From: Armatimonadota bacterium
GTDB lineage: Bacteria; Armatimonadota; UBA5829
Assembly (NCBI GenBank): GCA_026415535.1
Contig: JAOAGX010000002.1
Coordinates: 1 to 26,442, forward strand
Direction: 5' to 3'
Length of the DNA: 26,442 bases
Under the pieces are notes generated by a model, which was given only the letters and a program-made list of their open reading frames with translations, did not search any database and was not told where the DNA came from. Positions 1 through 8,202 of this stretch are shown piece by piece. Each line of letters opens with the position of its first letter. Position 1 is the stretch's first letter. Made by a program: the position numbers and the translations under genes.

Positions 1-1026
1 ATTCTAAGAGGCCACTCATTCGTCTCACTCTATTTGAATCCGGCCTATATGAATGATGAACGCTGGGCGGTCCTCGCCAGCATTATCAAGTGGGCACGTA
101 CCAACGCAGACATGTTGTTGAGCACTCAACCTCTTCTTCCAGAATCTTGGTTGGGAGGCAAGGTTCCTAAATTCACGGCAGTTGAGAAAATGCCTAGGGA
201 ACCTTATGGTTACGCGCACTGGAAAAACGGCAGGGGACTTGTGCTTCTTAGAAACCCTTGGATTGAGAAGGCGTTGTATCGTTTGAAGATAGACGTTGAC
301 TGTTTCCGCAAGATTCATTCCAAGCAACTTTCGGTGGTCAGCCTTTATCCGGAGCCTAGGCTTTATGCGCAAGATGTTCGGCCGGGCGATATTGTCGAAG
401 TTTGGCTTGCGCCTTATGAGACGGTTGTTCTATCGATTGATGTGAAGCAGCCAACCGACGGGCTCGCTGATGCGCGGCAGATGTTGGCGGGTGCTATCAA
501 ATCGTGTCGAACGAAGCACGAAACCAAAAGAGTTGAGCTCGAAGGGTTTAACTCCCCACTGGCATCGCAACTAATCGATAAAATGGGGAACTCTAAGACT
601 GCTATTGAATTTTGCTTGTCTTCGGACATAGAGATAACGGCGCCGAAAGCCGAGCTGCTGATTCTTATCGAGTACGACAAGAATGTTCCGCCCTATGCGT
701 CTAGTCTAGAAGTAAACGGAGCTGAGGCGGCGTTCTCAACTTCCGGTTCGGATACAGGGTGGAGTGCCTCATGGATGACCAAGGTTGATAATTGGGTGTT
801 CTTAAGAGCGCCGATATCGCCCGGTAAGAGTAGCATCGATGCCAAGCTTTTAATAGGCGACAATTTCAAGAGTGTTTCCGCCTGGATTTGGGCAATGAGA
901 GACAAACCTGCCGTTTCAGTTGGTTATCCAAATCTGTTGCCTAGCCCAGAAATTATCTCACTCGATTCTTGCGTCGTTCTTCCCGTGGTGACAGTGGAAA
1001 ACATGCCGGTTGCAAGCCAGGATTAG
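1..1026 (+). CDS. C-terminal part of a glycoside-hydrolase-like protein (5' end outside window)
   Basis: The frame is open from the first base to the TAG at 1024. The TTG at 34 has no ribosome binding site, so this is most likely the last ~340 residues of a longer protein. The early part (RGHSF, LNPAYMNDERW, then KWARTNADML and PYGYAHW...GRGLVLLRNP) resembles the end of the barrel and the linker of large alpha-galactosidase-like proteins of clan GH-D often annotated as enterotoxin or melibiase. The remaining ~240 residues are beta-rich, consistent with C-terminal beta-sandwich domains. No catalytic residue can be assigned because the catalytic domain would lie upstream. It sits 72 bp before a SIS-domain gene on the same strand, so the two may be co-transcribed. 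The enzyme class is inference; a non-catalytic carbohydrate-binding protein is possible. Confidence 0.55.
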   Translation: MLRGHSFVSLYLNPAYMNDERWAVLASIIKWARTNADMLLSTQPLLPESWLGGKVPKFTAVEKMPREPYGYAHWKNGRGLVLLRNPWIEKALYRLKIDVDCFRKIHSKQLSVVSLYPEPRLYAQDVRPGDIVEVWLAPYETVVLSIDVKQPTDGLADARQMLAGAIKSCRTKHETKRVELEGFNSPLASQLIDKMGNSKTAIEFCLSSDIEITAPKAELLILIEYDKNVPPYASSLEVNGAEAAFSTSGSDTGWSASWMTKVDNWVFLRAPISPGKSSIDAKLLIGDNFKSVSAWIWAMRDKPAVSVGYPNLLPSPEIISLDSCVVLPVVTVENMPVASQD

Positions 1027-1098
1027 CTGAGTTCTGGTTAAGCTTCTTCGCGATCTGCGGAGCAGGAATCGATTGCTACCGCATACAAGATTGATCCT

Positions 1099-2970
1099 GT
1101 GAGCCGCTCGTCCGACCAACGTTCTGCCGAGTTTTTAAAGATTGCCGATCAGTTCAAGCTCGGCGTGCTTCTGACGGAGTCCTCGCATCCGGTTACCGCT
1201 AATTTGAGCGATGTGGCTAAGCGAGACATCAGTGCTGCGCTAGGGCTTTTGTTCGACGTAGACGGCGACGTTATCCGCAAGTACCGCGAATTTGTCGAAT
1301 CTGGCAGAGCCGAGGAGATTGCGAAGACGGTTGTTGATGCGCTCTCCTCCGGCCGGAGGCTGTTTTTCACTGGATGTGGTTCAACGGGCCGACTTTCCAT
1401 ACAACTCGTCTCAATCTGGCGTGATTTTTGGCAGAGACAAAGTATCGCCGGCGATGTGGCAGAGGATCACGTTGAGCCGTCTGGTGTTTGCGGAGATCTT
1501 GAGAACAGGGCAGTAAGCGTGATGGCTGGCGGTGACTTCGCGCTGATCAAGGCTGTCGAAGGCTTTGAGGACTTTGCCGAGTTCGGCAAGAGGCAGATTG
1601 AAGACCTTGGGGTTTCCGCGGGTGATGTGGTCTTTGCAATCACCGAAGGCGGCGAGACTTCGTTTGTGGTCGGAACGGCATGGAAGGGAGTAGAGGTTGG
1701 CGCTAAGGTCTATTTTGTTTACAACAACCCAGACGAGATTCTCATCGAGCACGTCAAACGCAGCAGAGAGGTTCTTCAGAGTCCGCTGATCGAAAAGATC
1801 AACCTTGCCACCGGTCCGATGGCCATAACCGGTTCGACTCGTATGCAGGCCACCACAATCCAGCTCTGCGTGCTCCTCACGATCCTAGAGATAGTTGTCT
1901 GCTCTATCTCCTCGTTGCTAGGTAATGGCAAAGGGATGTCGGAAATTCCCAAGCGCTTCCTTTCTGCCATCATCGAATTGCATAACACACTTCGCTCTTG
2001 CGAGCTTCGCGCACAACTCGCTCGTCTAGTCGCGATGGAAGAATTTGTCTATCGTCGCGGCCACAAAAACAACTACTTTGCCGACCGATTCGGCATTGAT
2101 GTTCTGGCTGACACTACCGAACGGTCTCCAACTTACTGCACTCCTCCCTTCCGCAAGTTCGACGACACAGATGCCGCGGAGTCATGGTCATTCCTCTATG
2201 TGCCGTATTCGGATTCCCCTTCGGCATGGCGACATATTCTTAAGCGTGATCCGAACTGCATTGACTGGAGCGAAGATGACGTGCGCAAGATGGTTGGTGA
2301 GGGGAACGTCAAGCGCCAGTATGAGGTTGTAAAGCGCATAGGGGAGCAAGAGCTGATGCGATTTAGGATTGGTCTAGATGGGCTGTCCGACCGTCCGCTC
2401 GGTCCCGGCGACAGCGCGGTTGCCATCTTCGATGAGTCGGAGCAGGAGGCGCTGTTTTCTGAGGGTGGTTTTTTTCGAAAACAACTCGAATCCGCCCTCG
2501 CTGCTCGAGCGCAAGCCGCTTTGATCCATGTCGGGTCTGAGCGGTCAATCGATCGGGTTGTCGAGTTCATCTCAAGCTGGAATCCCGAACTGACCACCGT
2601 GTTCTTGCCTGTTCCCGACACAGGCCTCCTGCTTGACGGTGTTACCCGCGCAGGGGTTAAGATGTTGCTAAACGCTCTTTCTACTTGTACGATGGTCCGA
2701 CTGGGTCGGGTTATGGGCAACTATATGATATGGGTCGTGCCGTCGAACCTCAAACTCATTGATCGCTCGACCCGCTACATCTCGCAGTTGACTGGTCTCA
2801 CGTATGAGGAAGCAAACCGACTACTGTTTGAGGTCGTCGAGTACGTCGAGCCACGCTGGAAGGCTGATCAGACATATCCGCCGGTTGTCGGCCTGTCCGT
2901 ATTGCGCGCTCGCTACGGTCTTACCAATGAGGAAGCCGAAATCCTTCTGTGGAAAGAGATGCGGGGTTAG
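1099..2970 (+). CDS. Double-SIS protein of the MurQ/GCKR family, GCKR-like architecture
   Basis: This 623-residue protein starts at GTG. Residues 25-40 carry the family N-terminal TE..HP.T.NL motif. Residues 92-106 (GCGSTGRLSIQLVSI) match the phosphosugar loop that in MurQ reads GAGTSGRLGVLDASE. Here the final catalytic Glu of MurQ is Ile106, as it is also lost in animal glucokinase regulatory protein. EGFED at 154-158 and GPMAITGSTRMQ at 239-250 are further family motifs. The C-terminal half (about 300-623) contains a second, diverged SIS-like domain and a helical tail; GVKMLLNALSTCTMVRLGRV resembles the matching GCKR segment. MurQ is ~300 residues, so length and order fit GCKR (~625), a sugar-phosphate-sensing inhibitor, better than a MurNAc-6-P etherase. 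The partner and ligand in this organism are unknown. Confidence 0.8.
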   Translation: MSRSSDQRSAEFLKIADQFKLGVLLTESSHPVTANLSDVAKRDISAALGLLFDVDGDVIRKYREFVESGRAEEIAKTVVDALSSGRRLFFTGCGSTGRLSIQLVSIWRDFWQRQSIAGDVAEDHVEPSGVCGDLENRAVSVMAGGDFALIKAVEGFEDFAEFGKRQIEDLGVSAGDVVFAITEGGETSFVVGTAWKGVEVGAKVYFVYNNPDEILIEHVKRSREVLQSPLIEKINLATGPMAITGSTRMQATTIQLCVLLTILEIVVCSISSLLGNGKGMSEIPKRFLSAIIELHNTLRSCELRAQLARLVAMEEFVYRRGHKNNYFADRFGIDVLADTTERSPTYCTPPFRKFDDTDAAESWSFLYVPYSDSPSAWRHILKRDPNCIDWSEDDVRKMVGEGNVKRQYEVVKRIGEQELMRFRIGLDGLSDRPLGPGDSAVAIFDESEQEALFSEGGFFRKQLESALAARAQAALIHVGSERSIDRVVEFISSWNPELTTVFLPVPDTGLLLDGVTRAGVKMLLNALSTCTMVRLGRVMGNYMIWVVPSNLKLIDRSTRYISQLTGLTYEEANRLLFEVVEYVEPRWKADQTYPPVVGLSVLRARYGLTNEEAEILLWKEMRG

Positions 2971-3231
2971 TTTTCTTATTGAAACCGTTGCGATATGGCG
3001 CAGACACAAGCTTTCTTGGCGACTGATGCTTCTCAACTAGGCGGTGGAACCGCAAAAAAAACGCTTATCCCACTATCGATTTGGCTTGGAACTTGAAGAG
3101 GCATGTTTAAAACGGTGAGAATCGACGAAAGCTTGCTTGTCCCACTATACTTCGTGCTACGTCATGAGGAATTCGCAAATACTTGAGCCTCTCGGCGATG
3201 GATTACGCTTATCCTAGCAGCCGTCACGCCA

Positions 3232-3259
3232 CGTCGTCCTGAGCGAAGCGAAGGATCTC
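3232..3259 (+). repeat. Interspersed repeat copy (GGATCT type)
   Basis: This is a ~28-bp copy with core CCTGAGCGAAGCGAAGGATC. Other copies in this window read TTCTGAGCG(T/C)AGCGAAGAATCT. The core CTGAGCG.AGCGAAG is the conserved part, and CC/GG versus TT/AA co-vary at the flanks (CCTGAG...GGATC or TTCTGAG...GAATC). Confidence 0.75.
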
Positions 3260-3288
3260 AACGCAACGTTTTGGTTTGCCGAACGCAC

Positions 3289-3316
3289 GAGATTCTTCGC
3301 TACGCTCAGAATGACG
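3289..3316 (-). repeat. Interspersed repeat copy (GAATCT type), inverted
   Basis: This is an inverted copy of the family, reading GATTCTTCGCTACGCTCAGA on the plus strand. Together with the forward copy at 3232 it forms a long imperfect inverted repeat with a ~30-nt loop. Confidence 0.75.
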
Positions 3317-3329
3317 TATTATGGTCTCC

Positions 3330-3356
3330 AGATTCTTCGCTATGCTCAGAATGACG
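3330..3356 (-). repeat. Interspersed repeat copy (GAATCT type), inverted
   Basis: This second inverted copy lies 13 bp after the previous one and differs by a single C-to-T change in the core (CGCTATGCTCAG). Confidence 0.7.
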
Positions 3357-3498
3357 AGCTTCTATGCCGGAATGACACGTTCTGTGTGTACCAAAACGAC
3401 GAGCAACTGGACTAGAGTGACGGACCTTCGGACTGGAATGACACGCTTCTAGAACGGAATGGACGAGCTTCTGGATCAGAACAAGAGGCCCGCGGACA

Positions 3499-3525
3499 CG
3501 TCATCCTGAGCGTAGCGAAGGATCT
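3499..3525 (+). repeat. Interspersed repeat copy (GGATCT type)
   Basis: This forward copy, with core CATCCTGAGCGTAGCGAAGG, lies 50 bp downstream of the stop of the lyase gene on the opposite strand. Confidence 0.75.
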
Positions 3526-3575
3526 AATGCTAAGACTGAAGTTCTATCGGTGGCGAAGTGGGTGAGCACGGTAAT

Positions 3576-5546
3576 TCATAGACGTTCAATCTTAAACTCG
3601 CGCGTCTCGCCGTCCATATTGATCCGCACTCTTATTCGACCGTGTTTTTCCTCGCTTACGAATATACGCGCCTCTGGCAGCGGGCCGCATTCGACTTGAA
3701 TTAAAGCCACGAATATTGTAGACTTCGCTTTCCTTCGGACAATGAGCATTGATATCGGCGGTCTTGAGAAATTATCGTCACGCGGGAACTCGCACGTCAC
3801 AAGTTTAGTCCCTGGTTCTCCTACCATTGTCACGCGCGTGGTCAATCCGTCCTGATGTGCGCTGACGTACCAGTTGGTATCGATTGGTCTTGCTCTTATG
3901 TTCCGCAGCCAAGTCCAAGGAGCTTTGTTGCCGAGGTTTATTGGTTCGAACCCGTCGCCTGAGTCCAGAATTCCATCGTCTGAGCAAGTGTGAAACAGAT
4001 AGTCGTAAGTGTGTTCTGCATTTGATGACACCTGGAAAACGTCAAGGATAAACTCGTTTGTCACGGCGACCGTCCTTTTCATTTTGACTCCCGGATAAAC
4101 CAGACCATTTAGGTCCGCGACGGTGGCAAGCTTGAGACCGGGGGCATTTATGAACTCCAAGAGTTCCAATTTCTTTTCGATCAACGAGTGATCAATTCCG
4201 TCCACCATTACGGTGTTGTGGCACAGGGTTGATCGGTTGAGTTCGTTCTGAACATTGGATGAAAACGCATGCTCGGCACTAGGTTTGGCCTCGGCATCAA
4301 TTGCTATGTGCGCACCGCGTGCGAAAATCGTCAGACCCAGCTTGTCGCGGTGCGAATGGATGCCGTCTGAGTCAAAGCTTAGAAAGGCCGAGAACCCCTC
4401 GCCTTTCCAATAGTTGGTTTCCTCCTGACTTCTAAGTGCGACGTATCCGTGTTCTGGCCAGATGCGAGTCGCAATCCGTGGCGGCTTATCTTTTTCTATC
4501 TCCGTCTGTTCCCAGGGGAGCGCTGGGGTGAGGTCGTAGAACAACGCCTCCGCTGGAATTTCACTTTTCCTACCAAGAAGCCAGGCAATTTCCGGCATTC
4601 GGTAGGCGTTGTAAGCTGGATAGTATAAGTTAACCTCATCGAGTTTCAACCGGCGGCCGTAGGTATCGCCAATAGTAGGCAGGGTGAGATCCGGAAACGC
4701 GGTCTGTATCGGACCAAGCACCAGGTCCTTCAAACAACGTCCGTTTGCAAATCGATGGTTCCACAGGTCGAATGCGTTTCTTGTGTTCGCTAAAATGTTG
4801 GCAAACTGCACGAGCGGTTGAAGGGCCGTGAAGTGATAGTTGAGACTACCTTCGAACCACAGTCCATCGTCTCGGCTGCCGTTCTCAATGAGGTCCCGAA
4901 CACCTTGCTCGCTGTTGATGGCGTAATCCACGAGCTCGGCTTGATCGTAGAAGAGTCCGTATGATCCGATAAAGAGCTTGTGCCAGGCGAAGTGGTTGTT
5001 GTAAAGACCGCCCATCACATCTCTAATCCACCATTCGTCGTTTGCCTTGATTGCTTCTAAGCCTCTTCGGAGGAAGTCGTCTATCTCAGTAAGATCTTGC
5101 TCCGTGAGCATGTCAAATATGATGTCGTAGGCCACGAGTGCTGGTGTGAGCCAGGTGGACCAGTTTAGCCCGCAGTCAGGGTGGATCGCAAAGAATTCGT
5201 ATCCAGTGTAATGAAGCAAGACCTTTCGCACGAGGTCTGCGTATTTCGGTTCGCCGGTGGCGGCGTAAGCCAATGAAACGTCATAAGCCTTTCGCACTGG
5301 CCCGGCTACCGCAAACTGGGTGTGGTGGTTAACCTCGGGGTAGATATCTTGCCAATGCTTTTTGCTCGCTTCTTTCCACAAGTCTTTCTCGAACACGGGT
5401 AACGGCTCCTTTTCGAGCAATTCAGCCCGCGTTGTCAATCTGTCGATGACGACTTTTGCCCACGTCTCTTCGCAGACCCGTTTGCGCGCTTTCTGGATGC
5501 CAGGCGGTGTAATTATGAGTGACGGATGTTGATTAATGGTGTTCAT
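3576..5546 (-). CDS. Heparinase II/III-like polysaccharide lyase
   Basis: This 656-residue protein has the two-part architecture of alginate-lyase/heparinase II/III enzymes. An N-terminal alpha-toroid (about 60-330) contains YNNHFAWHK at 182-190 and DGLWFEGSLNYH at 227-238, where the catalytic Asn/His/Tyr of the family lie. A C-terminal beta-sandwich (about 360-656) contains HSHRDKLGL at 397-405, matching the conserved H.H.D metal/substrate region. Such enzymes cleave uronic-acid-containing polysaccharides or oligosaccharides by beta-elimination; the substrate cannot be told from sequence. There is no signal peptide, so a cytoplasmic role on imported oligosaccharides is likely unless the start is wrong. 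The ATG is abutted directly by GGAG, a poor spacing. A strong promoter lies 86 bp upstream. Confidence 0.85.
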   Translation of the reverse strand: MNTINQHPSLIITPPGIQKARKRVCEETWAKVVIDRLTTRAELLEKEPLPVFEKDLWKEASKKHWQDIYPEVNHHTQFAVAGPVRKAYDVSLAYAATGEPKYADLVRKVLLHYTGYEFFAIHPDCGLNWSTWLTPALVAYDIIFDMLTEQDLTEIDDFLRRGLEAIKANDEWWIRDVMGGLYNNHFAWHKLFIGSYGLFYDQAELVDYAINSEQGVRDLIENGSRDDGLWFEGSLNYHFTALQPLVQFANILANTRNAFDLWNHRFANGRCLKDLVLGPIQTAFPDLTLPTIGDTYGRRLKLDEVNLYYPAYNAYRMPEIAWLLGRKSEIPAEALFYDLTPALPWEQTEIEKDKPPRIATRIWPEHGYVALRSQEETNYWKGEGFSAFLSFDSDGIHSHRDKLGLTIFARGAHIAIDAEAKPSAEHAFSSNVQNELNRSTLCHNTVMVDGIDHSLIEKKLELLEFINAPGLKLATVADLNGLVYPGVKMKRTVAVTNEFILDVFQVSSNAEHTYDYLFHTCSDDGILDSGDGFEPINLGNKAPWTWLRNIRARPIDTNWYVSAHQDGLTTRVTMVGEPGTKLVTCEFPRDDNFSRPPISMLIVRRKAKSTIFVALIQVECGPLPEARIFVSEEKHGRIRVRINMDGETREFKIERL

Positions 5547-5631
5547 CTCCGCTGGGGCGAATCGCAGACCAGATATGCATCGCCGCGAACGATTCGGCTA
5601 TTGGCCTGATTCTGCTTCTTGTTACTACTGG

Positions 5632-5660
5632 ACTATGACACAATCCGATCAGGGTGTCAA
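5632..5660 (-). promoter_or_regulatory. Sigma70-type promoter for the lyase gene
   Basis: On the minus strand a perfect -35 TTGACA (5655-5660) is followed after exactly 17 bp by CATAGT (5632-5637). Orientation and distance (start codon at 5546) fit the lyase gene. A perfect palindrome lies just upstream of the -35. Confidence 0.6.
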
Positions 5661-5668
5661 CACGGTGT

Positions 5669-5702
5669 TGTGGCTTGTGGTGCTTCAGCACCACAAGCCA
5701 CA
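5669..5702. repeat. Perfect 16-bp hairpin, REP-like
   Basis: TGTGGCTTGTGGTGCT (5669-5684) and its exact reverse complement (5687-5702) are separated by only TC. The centre GGTGCTTCAGCACC resembles the GGCGCTTTAGCGCC centre of the element at 24661. No T-run follows the hairpin on either strand, so a simple terminator is unlikely. It lies between divergent genes next to the lyase promoter. Confidence 0.7.
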
Positions 5703-5945
5703 TTCGAGAAGAAAAAAAGCAGCCCCGTCGTTGTGCTGAATAGTATAACTTTAGTGTCATTTGTTGAGTATCGGAACAAATGGGCTGAATCGGTAAGTAC
5801 ATTCAATAGTTGGCGGCTGATATCTGCTACACAGCGATTATGTTCACACGGACTTGTCTTAGCCTGCTTTGCATTATTATATTCGGTCTCGCCTTGTCGG
5901 CGTAGGGTGCCGGCTTGCACGCGGCGGTGGAGATGAAGGCGACGG

Positions 5946-6644
5946 TTGGCTTCGGCGGAACCTTCAGGGGCAGTTCCTGGTCGCCTGTCATCGTGGACTT
6001 GCGCAACACGTCAGGCAACTAGATTGAGGGGATTCTCTCGGTCGAGCAGCTGGGCATTGTGGGTGGACAATGTGCCGAGTGTGCTGCCAAGGTTTTTTCT
6101 TCCATATCATGCTAGTAAGCGTTACTACACTTACGCACGGCTCAACCGGTTTGTGGAAAACTCCAATGTGATACTCCGGTGCGGCAGCAAGGTGATTGCC
6201 CAGGCGGAAGTGTATGCCGATCCGATTCCCGAGGATGACGTACTGATTGTTACAGTTGGCAGTCGTTCTACCACACTCAGCTTTCTCAACGGACTTACTA
6301 TTCGCTCAAGACTGCGGTCTGGTTCACCTCAGCAAAGCACGATCTCGACGGGTTTCATCCAATCAGATAGACTACCAGACCGGACGGCAGCCTATGATGG
6401 TGTTGATGTGCTTGTCCTGGCCGATCTTGATCCTGCGTCAGTTAATCCTAAGGCGCTTGGTGCCATTTCGATGTGGGTGGCTTCTGGCGGTGTCTTAATA
6501 ATCCCTACAGGGCCCGATTACCGTAGGTTTCAAAACGACTTCTACGACGATCTGCTGCCGGTAAAGCTGGTTGGGACAACCGATTTGCCGAGTATGCAAT
6601 CGCTTTCAGATTTGGGCAATTGCGCGTTCCCCCGGGGCCGGTGA
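5946..6644 (+). pseudogene. Open segment A of the broken gene (GATase-like domain)
   Basis: This is the second open stretch of the broken accessory gene. From about 6060 it reads family-like sequence (DNVPSVLPRFFLPYHASKRYYTYARL), then the GATase-like fold with VDVLVLADLDPAS and WVASGGVLIIP. The residues encoded before ~6060 in this frame are not protein-like; the true frame there is the one starting at 5840. The last few codons (after about 6618) have also left the true frame. Confidence 0.55.
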
Positions 6645-7810
6645 CTGTTGCTAGGGGGTTGCTCAAACCGGGCGTAGGTAGGGCGATAGCTTCGGAAGCT
6701 GGCGTCCCATTGGTTGCTAAAACCTCATACGGTGCGGGATGGGTTGTCTATCTTGCGTTCGACCTATTCGGCCAGCCGTATCAAAATTGGGATGGGCAAG
6801 CGGAGTTTTGGAAGACTGTACTCCAAGTAGTTGCATCGAACTTTCCAGCTGCGCGTACAATGAGCAGCATCGGTATATGCTCATTGCAAGAATTGGACCG
6901 GCTGCTTCGGAGGAACGGTCAGCTTTTCGAATACAAGACCCTTCTGAGTTTAGTTGCTCGGCACCCCGATGTTAAAGAGCCTTCAATCAACACGATAGGC
7001 ATTTTTCTTCTTTCATATCTCATCGTGCTTTTGCCGGTGAACTACTTCGTTCTGAGGCGCAAAAGGCGGTTGGATCTGGCATGGTTTACGACGCCGGTAG
7101 TTGTGTTATTGTTCACGGTCGGTGCCTATGCGTTAGGTTATGCAATAAAAGGCAGCCACCTCCGGTTGCGCGAGGTAAGAATAATCGAAGGGTCTCAGAA
7201 CGCAAGGTTTGCGAGTGTCGTAACGGATGCGTCTCTGTTCTCACCAGCGCGCCGAAGTTATGCCATTACCGTGGATGACTCTTACGCTATTGCCCAGGTG
7301 GTCCCCGTGTGGAAGAGCGACCAACAGCCTAGCGGTGTTCTGGACGAGAAGTGCTCGATGCTGGACCTTAGGATGGCGATGTGGTCTATCCGAGTGTTTG
7401 AGTCAGTGAGCGGGTTGGACTTAGGTGGAACCATTAGTGCCAATCTCCGACTCAACGGCACGCGCCTTCAGGACAAAATCCTCAATGGAACGCGAATATC
7501 GTTTTCCGGCTGCGTTCTGTGTTATGGCAAAAGCCGTGCCGAATTGCGAGACCTGCCGCCTGGTGCTAGTGTCTTGGTCGATCTAGACTTGCAAAGAAGG
7601 TCGACCGGCGTCTTGTACGGTTCAGAGGATTTGAACGATGCTTTACGAAGGTATGCGGGACTAATAGCTACCAAAGCTTCAGAACCAGTGCTGGTGGCAA
7701 AACCAAAGTTCGGATCTGTTTTCAGGGTGCATGATGTCATGACCGACATAGAGTCGGCAGCATATTGCGTCTTCCGGCTCGTTTGCGAGGGCCCATATGG
7801 GTCTACGTAG
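6620..7810 (+). pseudogene. Open segment B of the broken gene (membrane and C-terminal beta part)
   Basis: This is the longest intact stretch, 396 codons. It continues the GATase-like region (GVPLVAKTSYGAGWVVYLAFDLF, with NWDGQAEFW), then has the typical pair of spans with FLLSYLIVLLPVNYFVLRRK and LAWFTTPVVVLLFTVGAYALGY, then a beta-rich C-terminal domain. It leaves the true frame near 7765. If translated on its own it would be a membrane protein lacking its signal peptide and N-terminal domain. Confidence 0.55.
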
Positions 7811-8202
7811 AGTCTGAGCACAGTGAATGTGCGTGCTGTACGGTCGTACCAGACCTCAGCGAAGCGAACGGCTTGGGCGACCTGCACCACACATTTCACT
7901 ATCGACGGGTATGGATCTTGCCATTTTTAGAAGCCTGTTGTGAGCATGATCGCGTTTGTGGGACCTTAAGGTACGAGGCTACCCCTCCGTACAGTCTGAA
8001 GAACCCGAATTCCCAGGTTCTTAACTGCAAGACACGGCAGTGGGATATGGTCAGAGTTTTGTCAGGAAAGTGCACGCTTAACTCGCAGCGCCATGTGATC
8101 AGCTTACGCGGGGTGCTGGTTCAAGCTTTCTAATTCGGAGGCTCCCAAGACTGTGACATTGCGCGCCAAGGCGGAAGTCAAGCTATTGCAGGAGGCCCGA
8201 CA

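Larger units (their letters stand above)
2971..3575. other. Intergenic region with four interspersed-repeat copies
   Basis: This 605-bp gap lies between two convergent genes. I see no credible coding frame, tRNA or clear terminator. It holds four copies of a short interspersed repeat, listed separately, and several degraded half copies such as GGAATGACACG and AACGACGAGC between 3360 and 3480. Two related phrases, CTTATCCCACTAT near 3063 and CTTGTCCCACTATA near 3133, form a ~70-bp-spaced direct repeat. Confidence 0.6.

Noticed and set aside
34..36. TTG as a true start of the first gene
   Set aside because: No ribosome binding site, and the frame stays open with family-like residues (RGHSF) to the first base, so the gene begins outside the window.
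2196..2720. 174-codon minus-strand frame inside the GCKR-like gene
   Set aside because: Shadow of a strongly supported plus-strand gene; composition rich in Arg, Ser and Pro without motifs.
7522..7899. Minus-strand 125-codon open frame
   Set aside because: It lies antisense to the broken accessory gene, whose plus-strand translation has clear family-like membrane and beta segments; no start signal or protein-like pattern.
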